Assembly: GCA_036745275.1 (NCBI GenBank)
Contig: DAIOGK010000002.1
Location: 124,001-188,000, forward strand
Reading direction: 5' to 3'
DNA from: JAIUNP01 sp020161975
Lineage (GTDB): Bacteria; Pseudomonadota; Alphaproteobacteria; Rhizobiales; Beijerinckiaceae
DNA length: 64,000 nucleotides
Shown: positions 41,232 through 51,458 of the stretch, piece after piece
How the letters are laid out: the number at the start of each line of letters is the position of its first letter
Position numbering within the stretch: position 1 is the stretch's first letter
Notes under the pieces: generated by a model
Databases searched by the model: none
The model's input: only the letters and a program-made list of their open reading frames with translations
Told to the model about the DNA's origin: nothing
Translations under genes and position numbers: made by a program

Positions 41232-43325
41232 ATGCGCGTCATTGCACTCCTCGTCGCCGCCCTGTCCCTGATCGGCAGCGGTTCGTCTTTCCTGAGCGAA
41301 ACGCCATCAGTCCCGCTTTATGTCGGCATCACAGGATTCGTCGTTGCAGCGGTTCTCGCCCGATCCTCGACCATGGGATCGTTTCTGCGATACTTTGTCG
41401 GCTTTTACGGCGTCTCCTTCGCCGTTCTCGCGCTGCTGCAACTTCTGCAACCGCTGCTGCCAGCCCACATCGCCGGTTATGTACCGCCGCCGCTCACCAC
41501 TTTCACAGCCGGGGCATTCGTCCTGTTCGTCTATGCGCTCTCGCGGGTGCCTGTGATCCAGAAGGTTGCGACGATTGCCGATCCCTATTTCAACGCCGGC
41601 GAACGCAGGGATTTTGACCTGCCGCTGATCGGAAAGATCGGCGGACGCGAGGGCGTCATCGCCATGTCGATGCTGACGATCCTGCTGCTGATCAACCTCG
41701 GGCAGGTCGCGATTTCGGTGCAACTGTCCTACTGGAGCCGTAACTGGTTCGATGCGATCCAGAACAAGAATGCCGCCGAGTTCTGGCGCCTGTTGTTCGC
41801 GATCTGGGTGCCGTGGGTAGCGGTGCTGATCACCACCAACCTGATTGAATATGTCATCGACAACACGCTGAAAATTCGCTGGCGCGCCTACATGACCGAA
41901 CGTCTGACGGGCCGCTGGCTGGACGATGGCACGCATTACCGTCTCAACATCTCCGGCAATGTCATCGATAACCCGGACCAACGTATCCAGGAGGATGTGA
42001 ACAAGTACATTTTCACAACCTATTCGCTGTCGATCACGCTCATCCAGCAGATTTCCTCGCTGATATCCTTCGCTGTCATTCTCTGGGGTCTCTCGGCCTC
42101 GCTGACCCTGCCTGGCACGACCACCACCATCCCCGGCCTGCTGCTCTGGATTGCCATTCTTTATGCCGCGCTTGGCACGGCAGTGACGCATCTGATCGGC
42201 CGCAGGCTGATCCCGCTCTACTTCGAGCAGGAGAAATACGAGGCGAATTTCCGCTTCGGACTGGCGCGCCTGCGCGAGTTTTCCGAACCGATCGCGCTGC
42301 TGAATGGTGAAGAAACGGAACAGAGGCGCCTCAACGCGCTCTTTGCCAACCTCATCGCGAACTTTTTCCGGATTGTGCATGTCCGAAAATGGCTGAACGG
42401 CTTCGTGCAGCTCTACGGTTCAGCCAATTCCGTGGTGCCGTTCCTGATCGTCGCGCCGTTCTATTTTGCGGGCACGGTGACACTGGGCGCGATGCAGCAA
42501 ACAGCGGGCGCCTTTGCACGGGTGGATGGCGCGCTCTCCTTCTTCATCGACCGCTATGCCACGCTGGCCGATTTCAAGGCGGTGGTTGATCGTCTCACCG
42601 GCTTCGAGGCCTCCATCGCGGCGGCCAAAAAGATTGCCGCGACCAGTGGGATCGAACAGCAACCGGGGCCCGCCGACCGCATTGCCATCCCCAGCCTCGA
42701 TCTCGTGCTGCCGGATGGTACCCTGCTTGTGCGTGTGCGTGATCTCATTCTGAAAGCGGGCGAACATGTGCTGATCGTCGGCCCGTCCGGATCGGGCAAG
42801 TCGACGATCTTTCGCGCCATTGCCGCCATCTGGCCCTTCGGCACGGGGCGCATCGAACGGCCCGCCCATGAATTGATGGTGCTGCCACAGCGGCCATATC
42901 TGCCGAATGGCACCTTGCGGGGCGCAGTCAGCTACCCCGAGCCGCGCGATGCCTACGACGATGCGGCTATCATCGCGGCGCTGGAAGCGGTCCGCCTAGG
43001 GCATCTTGCCAAGCGGCTGGATGAAGTGGGGCACTGGACGCAAATGCTGTCAGGCGGTGAACAGCAGCGTCTCGGCGTCGCCCGGGTGCTGCTGTCCAAG
43101 CCCGCCTGGCTGCTGCTCGATGAAAGCACCTCGGCGCTCGATGAGCCGCTGGAAGGGCTGATCTACACGACCATCCAGACGCTGCTGCCGCAGACCACGG
43201 TGGTCTCGATCGGGCACCGCTCGTCGCTCATCCCCTACCATGATGCGCGGATCGAACTCGTGCCCGCAGCGGACGGGGTGTTCAGCCCGGTCCGGCGGGA
43301 AGGGTCAACTCCGGCGAAAGCGTAA
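41232..43325 (+). CDS. BacA/SbmA-like ABC transporter with fused ATPase (BclA/YddA type)
   Basis: A 697-residue half-transporter. The N-terminal two thirds contain about 8 hydrophobic segments and the SbmA/BacA-family piece HYRLNISGNVIDNPDQRIQED. The C-terminal ATPase has Walker A GPSGSGKS, signature LSGGEQQRLG, Walker B WLLLDES and switch IGHR. Proteins of this kind take up peptides or move very-long-chain acyl compounds; in Bradyrhizobium the related BclA confers tolerance to plant antimicrobial peptides and BacA affects C28 lipid A content. The latter fits with the acpXL operon in this genome but is inference. The last 21 bp overlap the convergent META gene. Confidence 0.85.
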   Translation: MRVIALLVAALSLIGSGSSFLSETPSVPLYVGITGFVVAAVLARSSTMGSFLRYFVGFYGVSFAVLALLQLLQPLLPAHIAGYVPPPLTTFTAGAFVLFVYALSRVPVIQKVATIADPYFNAGERRDFDLPLIGKIGGREGVIAMSMLTILLLINLGQVAISVQLSYWSRNWFDAIQNKNAAEFWRLLFAIWVPWVAVLITTNLIEYVIDNTLKIRWRAYMTERLTGRWLDDGTHYRLNISGNVIDNPDQRIQEDVNKYIFTTYSLSITLIQQISSLISFAVILWGLSASLTLPGTTTTIPGLLLWIAILYAALGTAVTHLIGRRLIPLYFEQEKYEANFRFGLARLREFSEPIALLNGEETEQRRLNALFANLIANFFRIVHVRKWLNGFVQLYGSANSVVPFLIVAPFYFAGTVTLGAMQQTAGAFARVDGALSFFIDRYATLADFKAVVDRLTGFEASIAAAKKIAATSGIEQQPGPADRIAIPSLDLVLPDGTLLVRVRDLILKAGEHVLIVGPSGSGKSTIFRAIAAIWPFGTGRIERPAHELMVLPQRPYLPNGTLRGAVSYPEPRDAYDDAAIIAALEAVRLGHLAKRLDEVGHWTQMLSGGEQQRLGVARVLLSKPAWLLLDESTSALDEPLEGLIYTTIQTLLPQTTVVSIGHRSSLIPYHDARIELVPAADGVFSPVRREGSTPAKA

Positions 43326-43712
43326 TGGACCAAAGGTGGTCTCCAGCACCAGCGTCCGGCGCTCCATGCGCCAGCCGCTGGTGGCGGCAATCGCCGGTGC
43401 AAAGCGCCGCTCGTTATCGCCGCCGGCGCCAAAACACGCTTTTCGCGTCATGGCGAGCGGGCCAAAAGCCAGCGTTGCGCCCGCCACCTTCGCCGTGGCA
43501 TGATAGCGGTTGCAGCCCGCCGAGCCGTTGACTTTGCCATCCGCTGTCACATGCAGGGTCGGCCGCGAGGTATCCGCAAACTCGGTGCCTGCAAGGCTCT
43601 CGGCAACGAAGGTTTGTCCATAGGGGAAAGCCACGGCCTGATCCGCCAGCGCGCAGGCCGGAGTGGCCGCCAGCGCCCCCATCAGAACGAAGAACTGTCT
43701 GCGATCGGTCAT
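43305..43712 (-). CDS. META domain (HslJ-like) exported protein
   Basis: A 135-residue protein with an N-terminal signal (MTDRRQFFVLMGALAATPACALA), a possible lipoprotein or Tat-like start since it has RR and a Cys. The META domain is marked by GKVNGSAGCNRYHATAK and AFGPLAMTRKACFG. META proteins such as HslJ are linked to heat-shock and antibiotic tolerance in E. coli; mechanism unknown. It is followed on the same strand by nothing and overlaps the transporter end by 21 bp. Confidence 0.82.
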   Translation of the reverse strand: MTDRRQFFVLMGALAATPACALADQAVAFPYGQTFVAESLAGTEFADTSRPTLHVTADGKVNGSAGCNRYHATAKVAGATLAFGPLAMTRKACFGAGGDNERRFAPAIAATSGWRMERRTLVLETTFGPLRFRRS

Positions 43713-43739
43713 GTCTGCCGCTCCTTGAAGCGCTGCCGG

Positions 43740-44708
43740 TCAGGCTGGACCGATGCGGTCGGCCAGTCGGGCATAAAGTGGATTATGTGCTGAAAAAACA
43801 TAGGCTAGCGCCGAAACTGTGACTGTGGTCGCGCCTTTCCGCGTCAGGAAATCGGCGAGCGCCCCCACCCTGCCCGGCGGACAATGGATGATCACCTCAT
43901 CGCCGGTCACGCCAAAGGGCTGGTGCGCGTCGAAAGGCGCGAGATCGGCCGCCGCAACAGCAGCGAAAAGTCGGGTCCGGACCTCGCGCGTGCGGCGCCC
44001 GCCCTCCTCCGCCGCGATACGCGAGAGGATCTGACGCGCGGCTTCGCGTGCTGCATCCGTCCATGATGCCACCGTTGAGGCGACGAGATTGGCCTCGGAT
44101 TTCAGGATGGTGCCATCCTCTAGCACCTTCAGCCCGTTCGCCACCAGCGTCGCACCCGTTGTGGTGATGTCCACGATCATCTCGGCGGAACCGGCGGCTG
44201 GCGCGCCTTCGGTCGCGCCAAGGCTTTCGACGATGCGGTAATCGGCAACACCATGGGCGGCAAAGTGCCGGCGGGTCAGATTGAGATACTTGGTCGCAAC
44301 CCGCATCCGGCGATGGTGACGGGCATGGAAGGCGGCTGCCACATCTTCGACGTCGGCCATGGTGCGCACGTCGATCCAAGCTTCGGGCACCGCAACGACG
44401 ACATTGGCGTGGCCGAAACCGAGCGGGGTCAACATCACCACCTTCTCGTCACGGTCGGGGATCGATTCTGCGATCAGATCCTCGCCGGTGACGCCGATGT
44501 GGACCGTGCCGCGCGCGATCTCGCCCACAATGTCGGAAGCGGAGAGGAAGGCCACCTCAATGCCGGGCATCCCTTCGATCTGGCCGCGATAGTCGCGCGC
44601 ACCGCGCGCCTGGCTCAGCGGCATTCCCGCGCGGGCGAAAAAGGCGAAGGTGTTTTCCTGAAGGCGGCCCTTGGAAGGAACGCCAATGACGAGGGCGGGC
44701 GTGCTCAT
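43740..44708 (-). CDS. hisG: ATP phosphoribosyltransferase catalytic subunit
   Basis: First enzyme of histidine synthesis, joining ATP and PRPP. At 322 residues it is longer than the roughly 210-230-residue short form that normally pairs with HisZ. Catalytic parts include VPSKGRLQENT, VTGEDLI, MRVATKYLNLTRRHF and the PRPP loop MIVDITTTGATL. The C-terminal end (VIIHCPPGRVGALADFL with VTVSALAYVF) resembles the histidine-binding regulatory domain of long HisG, yet hisZ lies 1 bp upstream. Start ATG at 44708. Both regulatory modes may coexist. Confidence 0.93.
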   Translation of the reverse strand: MSTPALVIGVPSKGRLQENTFAFFARAGMPLSQARGARDYRGQIEGMPGIEVAFLSASDIVGEIARGTVHIGVTGEDLIAESIPDRDEKVVMLTPLGFGHANVVVAVPEAWIDVRTMADVEDVAAAFHARHHRRMRVATKYLNLTRRHFAAHGVADYRIVESLGATEGAPAAGSAEMIVDITTTGATLVANGLKVLEDGTILKSEANLVASTVASWTDAAREAARQILSRIAAEEGGRRTREVRTRLFAAVAAADLAPFDAHQPFGVTGDEVIIHCPPGRVGALADFLTRKGATTVTVSALAYVFSAHNPLYARLADRIGPA

Positions 44709-44709
44709 G

Positions 44710-45804
44710 TCAGTCCTCAAAGCGTTCGAGCCAGATGGCGCAGCCGACGGCAGGGCAGTCATCTGCCGCGCCGAGGCGGCGCAAGAGACCGTCATAGCGA
44801 CCACCTGCAATGGCCGGACGATCCCGTCCCGGCGCGATGAACTCGAAAACAAAGCCGGTATAATAATCGAGATTGCGGGCAAAGGCGGTGGAAACCTCAA
44901 AGCGGTCGAGGTTCAGGCCCCGCGCAACGAAGGCCGCATTCCGTGCCTCAAAGCGATCGATGGCAGCGTGAAGATCGACACCGTGGCTCTTTGCCAGCGC
45001 ACGGATGCCCGCGGCCACCTCGGCGGGCGAACCCGCGATGGCAGCAAACTGGCGGAGAACCTCTTCCTGCCGGGGAGAAAGGCCGGCGCCACCATCCTCA
45101 GCCTTTTCCAGAAAGCGGTCGGCGATTTCGGCAGGGGTCCGCCCGCCGACGGCCTTCAGCCCGGCGATGGAGAGAAGATCTTTCACGAAAGCGCGCGCTT
45201 CGGCGGGGTCAGCGCCCTTCAGCGCGCTCAGAACCCCGCGATAGCCGGCGAGGCCGTTGCTTTCGGGAGCGGTTACCGGTCTGCCGATGCTGTTGAGCCC
45301 TGTCTGACGTAGACGACGGGCAAGCGCCGCAGGCAGTTCAAGCGCGGCAATAACCGCGGAGAGCAGCCCAACATCGCCGATGCGGATGGCGAGCAAACGC
45401 CCGCCCAGCAGCGCTTCGGTTTCCAGTGCCAGCGCGAGCATATCGGCATCGGCTGCGGCAACATCCGTCCGGCCGAAGGATTCAAGGCCAGCCTGGACGA
45501 ATTCGCCGGCTGCATCGGCGCGCTGGCGGAACACCGGGCCGACGAAAGCCAGATCCGCCCGCGGCGCGCCACCATGCGCGATCACCGCCCGTGCAGCCGG
45601 AATGGTGAACTCGGGCCTCAGGCAGGTTTCCTCATCCGTCCCCTCGCTGACGAGGAACAGACGACGGCGGATTTCCTCGCCGGAGAGTTCGATGAACGGT
45701 TCGGCGGGCTGGAGAATCGGCACATCGGATGGCGCAAAGCCGTGGCGCTGGAACAGGGCCATCAGCTCGGCCTGGCGGTTGGGAACGGTCAGCGGCACGG
45801 ACAT
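44710..45804 (-). CDS. hisZ: ATP phosphoribosyltransferase regulatory subunit HisZ
   Basis: A 364-residue class II aminoacyl-tRNA synthetase-like protein without tRNA-ligase function; it activates HisG and mediates histidine feedback. Motif 2-like region ETCLRPEFTIPAARAV and PVFRQRADAAGEF, and C-terminal YYTGFVFEFIAPG and GGRYDGLLRRLGA (HisS/HisZ histidine-binding loops). Start chosen at the ATG at 45804. It precedes hisG by one base, so the two subunits are translationally coupled. Confidence 0.93.
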   Translation of the reverse strand: MSVPLTVPNRQAELMALFQRHGFAPSDVPILQPAEPFIELSGEEIRRRLFLVSEGTDEETCLRPEFTIPAARAVIAHGGAPRADLAFVGPVFRQRADAAGEFVQAGLESFGRTDVAAADADMLALALETEALLGGRLLAIRIGDVGLLSAVIAALELPAALARRLRQTGLNSIGRPVTAPESNGLAGYRGVLSALKGADPAEARAFVKDLLSIAGLKAVGGRTPAEIADRFLEKAEDGGAGLSPRQEEVLRQFAAIAGSPAEVAAGIRALAKSHGVDLHAAIDRFEARNAAFVARGLNLDRFEVSTAFARNLDYYTGFVFEFIAPGRDRPAIAGGRYDGLLRRLGAADDCPAVGCAIWLERFED

Positions 45805-45910
45805 GCTCTTTCGGGTGGCCTCGAATGGGCGCGTTCTATCCGAGTTGGATGACAATTTCGACCCGGAAATTCATAGTGCCGGAATCGCTCCCCGCCACGA
45901 CTGAGGCATC

Positions 45911-46510
45911 ATGATCCGACATTGCTACATCACCCATCCGCAGGTTGCGATTGATCCCCTGATTCCCGTGCCGCGCTGGGGGCTGTCGCCCATCGGGCAG
46001 GCCCGCATGACAGCGCTGGCGGCACAGGACTGGCCGCACCGCTTTGCCCGCATCGTCGCCAGCGACGAGACCAAGGCAATCGAGGGTGCGACCATACTGG
46101 CAGAGGTGGCCGGCGTTGCCGTCGAGGTGCACAAGGGTCTGCATGAGAACGACCGCAGCGCGACCGGTTTTCTCCCCCCGCGGGAGTTCGAGGCAACGGC
46201 GGATCAGTTCTTTGCCCATCCGGAGCGTTCGATACGGGGCTGGGAACGGGCCATCGACGCCCAGGCGCGCATTCTCGGCGCCGTGACGGCCATAATCGCC
46301 GAAAAGCCGGAGGTCCCGACGCTGTTTGTCGGCCATGGCGGGGTCGGCACGCTGCTCAAATGCGCGCTGAAGGGCATTGCCATCACCCGTGCCGAAGATC
46401 AGGGGCCGGGCGGGGGCGGTCAGCACTTCGGGTTTGCGCTTTCGCCCAAAAATGTGTTCTACGGCTGGCAACCCATCGAACAGCCACCTGGAGCCGACCA
46501 TGACCCTTGA
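45911..46510 (+). CDS. histidine phosphatase superfamily protein with RHC motif
   Basis: A 199-residue protein of the phosphoglycerate mutase/histidine phosphatase fold. The active-site loop at the N-terminus reads IRHCYITHP, with Cys where nearly all members have Gly (RHG); the second catalytic His is in FVGHGGVGTLL. SPIGQARMTALA is the usual helix after the first strand. The substrate is unknown. The last 11 bp overlap pyrF, with which it is probably co-translated. Confidence 0.75.
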   Translation: MIRHCYITHPQVAIDPLIPVPRWGLSPIGQARMTALAAQDWPHRFARIVASDETKAIEGATILAEVAGVAVEVHKGLHENDRSATGFLPPREFEATADQFFAHPERSIRGWERAIDAQARILGAVTAIIAEKPEVPTLFVGHGGVGTLLKCALKGIAITRAEDQGPGGGGQHFGFALSPKNVFYGWQPIEQPPGADHDP

Positions 46511-47198
46511 TGCGCGCGACCGCATGATCGTTGCCCTCGATCTGCCGGGCATCGAAGCGGCACGGGCCATGGTGGCACGTCTTGGCGACAGCGCGACCTT
46601 CTACAAGGTCGGCATGGAACTCGTCTATGCCGGTGGCCTCGACCTTGCGCGGGAACTCGCAAGCGCCGGGAAGAAGGTGTTTCTCGATCTCAAGCTGCAC
46701 GACATTCCGGTGACTGTGGAGCGGGCGACGGCGGCCCTTTCGGGACTTGGCGCGACCTATCTTACGGTTCATGCCTATCCACCGACGCTGGCTGCCGCTG
46801 CCAGGGGCAAGGGCGCCAGCGGACTGAACATTCTGGGCGTCAGTGTACTGACCTCGATGAACGATGCGGATCTTGCGCAAGCCGGCTACGGGCTCGGCGT
46901 CAGCGACCTGGTGCGCCGGCGGGCAAAGCAGACTTATGAGGCGGGCGCCGCCGGGCTGATCTGTTCGCCGCTCGAACTTTCGCTGGTGCGTGAAGCTGTG
47001 GGCGAAGGTCTTGAATTCATCACCCCAGGCGTACGACCCGCCGGCTCGGACCATGGCGACCAGAAACGCGTCATGACACCGGGGGAAGCCATCAAGGCTG
47101 GCGCGAGCCGCCTCGTTATCGGCCGGCCGATTACCGGCGCCACAGACCCCAAGGCAGCGGCGGACGCCATCGCCGCCGAAATCGCGGCTGCGGCGTGA
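46500..47198 (+). CDS. pyrF: orotidine 5'-phosphate decarboxylase
   Basis: Last step of UMP synthesis. In 232 residues: IVALDLPGIEAARAMVARLG, the catalytic block FLDLKLHDIPVTVERA (Asp-x-Lys-x2-D), VHAYPPT, and phosphate loop LEFITPGVRPAGSDHGDQKR, followed by RLVIGRPIT. Start ATG at 46500, within the end of the phosphatase gene, with GGAG upstream. Confidence 0.96.
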   Translation: MTLDARDRMIVALDLPGIEAARAMVARLGDSATFYKVGMELVYAGGLDLARELASAGKKVFLDLKLHDIPVTVERATAALSGLGATYLTVHAYPPTLAAAARGKGASGLNILGVSVLTSMNDADLAQAGYGLGVSDLVRRRAKQTYEAGAAGLICSPLELSLVREAVGEGLEFITPGVRPAGSDHGDQKRVMTPGEAIKAGASRLVIGRPITGATDPKAAADAIAAEIAAAA

Positions 47199-47269
47199 TC
47201 GGATCAGCGTTGACCGCCGGGGCCGATCAAGTCCAAGGTCAAAACTGAAATCATCTGGAGGAAGCCGTC

Positions 47270-47578
47270 ATGGCCAAGGGATACTGGGTCGCGCGCGTCG
47301 ATGTCTATGATGCCGACGCCTACAAGAAATATGTCGAGCACAATGCCGCCGCCTTCAAGAAATACGGCGCGAAATTCCTGGTGCGCGGCGGTCAATTTGC
47401 GCTGAAGGAAGGCATGGCGCGCGCCCGCAACGTTCTGATCGAGTTTCCGACCTATCAGGCCGCGCTCGATTGCTATCATTCGCCAGAATACAAGCTTGCC
47501 CTCAGCTTCCGGGGCGGCGTTGTCTCGAACGGCGATCTCGTCATCATCGAGGGCTATGACGGCCCGCAACCCCAGTGA
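47270..47578 (+). CDS. DUF1330 family protein
   Basis: A 102-residue ferredoxin-like (dimeric alpha-beta barrel) protein: MAKGYWVARVDVYDADAYKKY, FLVRGGQFALKEG, RNVLIEFPTYQAALDCYHSPEY. Function is unknown. It lies between pyrF and dapB, 7 bp before dapB, so it is probably expressed with dapB. Confidence 0.85.
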   Translation: MAKGYWVARVDVYDADAYKKYVEHNAAAFKKYGAKFLVRGGQFALKEGMARARNVLIEFPTYQAALDCYHSPEYKLALSFRGGVVSNGDLVIIEGYDGPQPQ

Positions 47579-47585
47579 CCTTATC

Positions 47586-48398
47586 ATGACAGATCTTCGC
47601 CTCGCCGTCGTCGGCGCCGCCGGCAAGATGGGCCGCATGTTGATCCGCGCGATTGATGCTGCGGACGGCGTGGTGCTGGCCGGAGCGCTGGAGCGTCCCG
47701 GCTCGCCCGCGCTCGGCAAGGATGCAGGGGTTCTTGCCGGCCTGCCGGCGGCGGGGGTGCCTGTCCTCTCCGATCTCGACGCGGCCTTCGCCAAGGCAGA
47801 CGGCATTCTCGATTTTACGATGCCGGCAGCAACACTGGAATTTGCTGCCCTTGCTGCCCGGCGCGGCCTGATCCATGTGATCGGCACCACCGGGCTTTCG
47901 GACAAGGACATGGCAGCGATCCGCGCGGCCAGCCAGACGGCGACCATCGTGCAATCCGGCAACATGAGCCTCGGGGTTAACCTGCTGGCGGCGCTGGTGC
48001 GGCGGGCGGCGGCGGCGCTTGGCACGGATTACGACATCGAGATTGTCGAGATGCACCACCGCCACAAGGTCGATGCCCCCTCCGGCACGGCGCTTCTGCT
48101 CGGGCAGGCGGCTGCGGAAGGCCGCACCGTCAATCTCGCCGAGGCGTCCGTCCGCGTGCGCGATGGCCATACTGGGCCGAGGCAGGAAGGCACTATCGGC
48201 TTTGCGACGCTGCGCGGCGGTTCGGTTGTCGGCGATCATTCGGTCATCATGGCAGGGCCGGGCGAACGGATCACGCTTGGGCATCTGGCCGAGGACCGGT
48301 CGATCTTTGCCAACGGCGCGGTAAAAGCCGCGCTCTGGGCGCGCGAGCACGGACCGGGGCTCTATTCCATGGCTGATGTCCTTGGCATCACGGAGTGA
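47586..48398 (+). CDS. dapB: 4-hydroxy-tetrahydrodipicolinate reductase
   Basis: NAD(P)H-dependent step of lysine and diaminopimelate synthesis. The 270-residue protein has VVGAAGKMGRML (cofactor loop), IGTTGLS, SGNMSLGVNLL and the catalytic EMHHRHKVDAPSGTAL. Start ATG at 47586, after an 7-bp gap from the DUF1330 gene. The acetyltransferase gene begins at its stop codon. Confidence 0.96.
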   Translation: MTDLRLAVVGAAGKMGRMLIRAIDAADGVVLAGALERPGSPALGKDAGVLAGLPAAGVPVLSDLDAAFAKADGILDFTMPAATLEFAALAARRGLIHVIGTTGLSDKDMAAIRAASQTATIVQSGNMSLGVNLLAALVRRAAAALGTDYDIEIVEMHHRHKVDAPSGTALLLGQAAAEGRTVNLAEASVRVRDGHTGPRQEGTIGFATLRGGSVVGDHSVIMAGPGERITLGHLAEDRSIFANGAVKAALWAREHGPGLYSMADVLGITE

Positions 48399-48402
48399 AG
48401 TC

Positions 48403-48921
48403 GTGACCGTCACTGTCTGCCGGCTCAACCGGCAAGAAGCGGAGGCGCATCTCGACGGGCTCGCCGAAACGCTGGCCTTGGCGGTGCAGGGGGGCGCAGG
48501 GGTCGGCTTCATCCTGCCATTCACTGCAATGGACGCACGCGCCTGGTGGGCGGCGCAACTGCCGGATGTCGCCAACGGCGCGCGGATCCTGTTTGGCGCC
48601 ATCGAACACGGGCGGCTTGTCGGCACCGTGTCGCTGCTGCCGGCGAGCCCGCAGAACCAGCCGCATCGGGCCGATATCGGCAAGATGCTGGTGCATCCCG
48701 ATGCCCGCCGCAAGGGTGTTGGAGAAGCGCTGCTTGCGGCGGCGGAAGTCGAGGCGAGGCGCATTGGACGCAGCGTGCTGGTGCTCGACACCGTGACAGG
48801 CAGTGCCGCAGAACGGCTCTATCGCCGGATTGGCTGGCAGGTCGTCGGGTCGATCCCGAACTACGCACTCAATCCGTCTGGCGGTTATGACAGCACCACT
48901 GTGATGTGGAAGGCGCTGTGA
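48403..48921 (+). CDS. GNAT family N-acetyltransferase
   Basis: A 172-residue acetyltransferase. The acetyl-CoA-binding strand-loop is ADIGKMLVHPDARRKGVGEALLAAAE, followed by SVLVLDTVTGSAAERLYRRIGW. Acceptor unknown. I choose GTG at 48403 (GGAG 7 bp upstream); an ATG at 48376 lies inside dapB. Its stop overlaps the start of alkB as GTGA, so the two are linked. Confidence 0.82.
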   Translation: MTVTVCRLNRQEAEAHLDGLAETLALAVQGGAGVGFILPFTAMDARAWWAAQLPDVANGARILFGAIEHGRLVGTVSLLPASPQNQPHRADIGKMLVHPDARRKGVGEALLAAAEVEARRIGRSVLVLDTVTGSAAERLYRRIGWQVVGSIPNYALNPSGGYDSTTVMWKAL

Positions 48922-49532
48922 TCACGCTGCAACCGGGATTGATCCATCATCCCGGCCTGCTGGACCGCGCCGCGCAGGCAGCGCTGCTTGACGCCATCCG
49001 CAACATCGTACGCGCGTCACCGCTGTTCACGCCGGTGATGCCGAAAACCGGCAAGCCCTTTACGGTGCGCATGACCAATTGCGGCCCGCTTGGCTGGGTG
49101 TCCGACCAGGCGGGCTATCGCTACCAGCCGCAACATCCGGTGACCGGAACGCCCTGGCCGGCCATTCCCGCGTCGCTGCTCGATCTCTGGCAGCGCGTGG
49201 CGGCTGCGGCGCCGCCGCCGGAAGCCTGCCTGGTCAATTACTATGCGGCCAATGCACGGATGGGGCTGCATCAGGACCGCGACGAGGCGGACCTTTCCGC
49301 TCCGGTCGTTTCCATCTCGCTGGGAGCGACGGCACTCTTCCGCTATGGCGGAGTTTCGCGCACCGATCCCACGCGCTCGATCCGGCTTTCCAGCGGCGAT
49401 GTGGTGGTGATCGGCGGGGCTTCGCGGCTCGCCTTTCACGGCATCGACCGACTTTTTCCGGGCACCTCGACGCTTGTGCCGGAGGATGGGCGGGTCAACC
49501 TGACCTTGCGCCGCGTGACATTGCCTGGCTGA
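48918..49532 (+). CDS. alkB: AlkB family Fe(II)/2-oxoglutarate-dependent DNA repair dioxygenase
   Basis: Removes methyl groups from 1-methyladenine and 3-methylcytosine. The 204-residue protein has the iron ligands HQDRD (His-x-Asp) and the later His in LAFHGIDR, plus the 2-oxoglutarate-binding RVNLTLR. MTNCGPLGWVSD and NYYAANARMGLHQD are family-typical. Start at GTG 48918, overlapping the acetyltransferase stop; GTG at 48906 is an alternative. Confidence 0.92.
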   Translation: MITLQPGLIHHPGLLDRAAQAALLDAIRNIVRASPLFTPVMPKTGKPFTVRMTNCGPLGWVSDQAGYRYQPQHPVTGTPWPAIPASLLDLWQRVAAAAPPPEACLVNYYAANARMGLHQDRDEADLSAPVVSISLGATALFRYGGVSRTDPTRSIRLSSGDVVVIGGASRLAFHGIDRLFPGTSTLVPEDGRVNLTLRRVTLPG

Positions 49533-49546
49533 ACCACCGCTCCAAG

Positions 49547-49570
49547 CAAAAACCCCCGCCGAAGCGGGGG
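49547..49570 (-). terminator. intrinsic terminator of pckA
   Basis: On the minus strand, 25 bases after the pckA stop, a stem GCGGGGG/CCCCCGC in opposite order (CCCCCGC-TTCG-GCGGGGG) is closed by a TTCG loop and followed by TTTTT (49552-49548). It is a textbook Rho-independent terminator and could also stop the convergent alkB transcript less efficiently. Confidence 0.85.
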
Positions 49571-49595
49571 GGGGCACTATGAATGGTTCGTTGCC

Positions 49596-51206
<1,611 letters not shown>

Positions 51207-51458
51207 GAAGCCTGTCCCTTTTCCTTTGATCAACCGACCGCGGGTCGCCATCGGTTACCGTAAGTCCAACTCGACCGGGTTGGCACTTTCCCCGCCAACC
51301 CTGAACAGCCGGTTATTGGATGGAACTCCCCGTAGCAGAAATTCGCCGTTTGCCAACGGTACCGCAGAGATTTCCATCGCCTTCTGCAGTTGTTCCTTCG
51401 GATGAGTCACTCCGATTGCCAAAAATTGAATGATTTCAACATCTCATCTTGTATGACA
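51207..51458 (-). promoter_or_regulatory. pckA upstream region
   Basis: A 252-bp gap between the HugZ-like gene and pckA with no gene I can support. It should hold the pckA promoter and perhaps control sites for a carbon or ChvI-type regulator. I saw no clear -35/-10 pair or strong palindrome. Confidence 0.3.
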
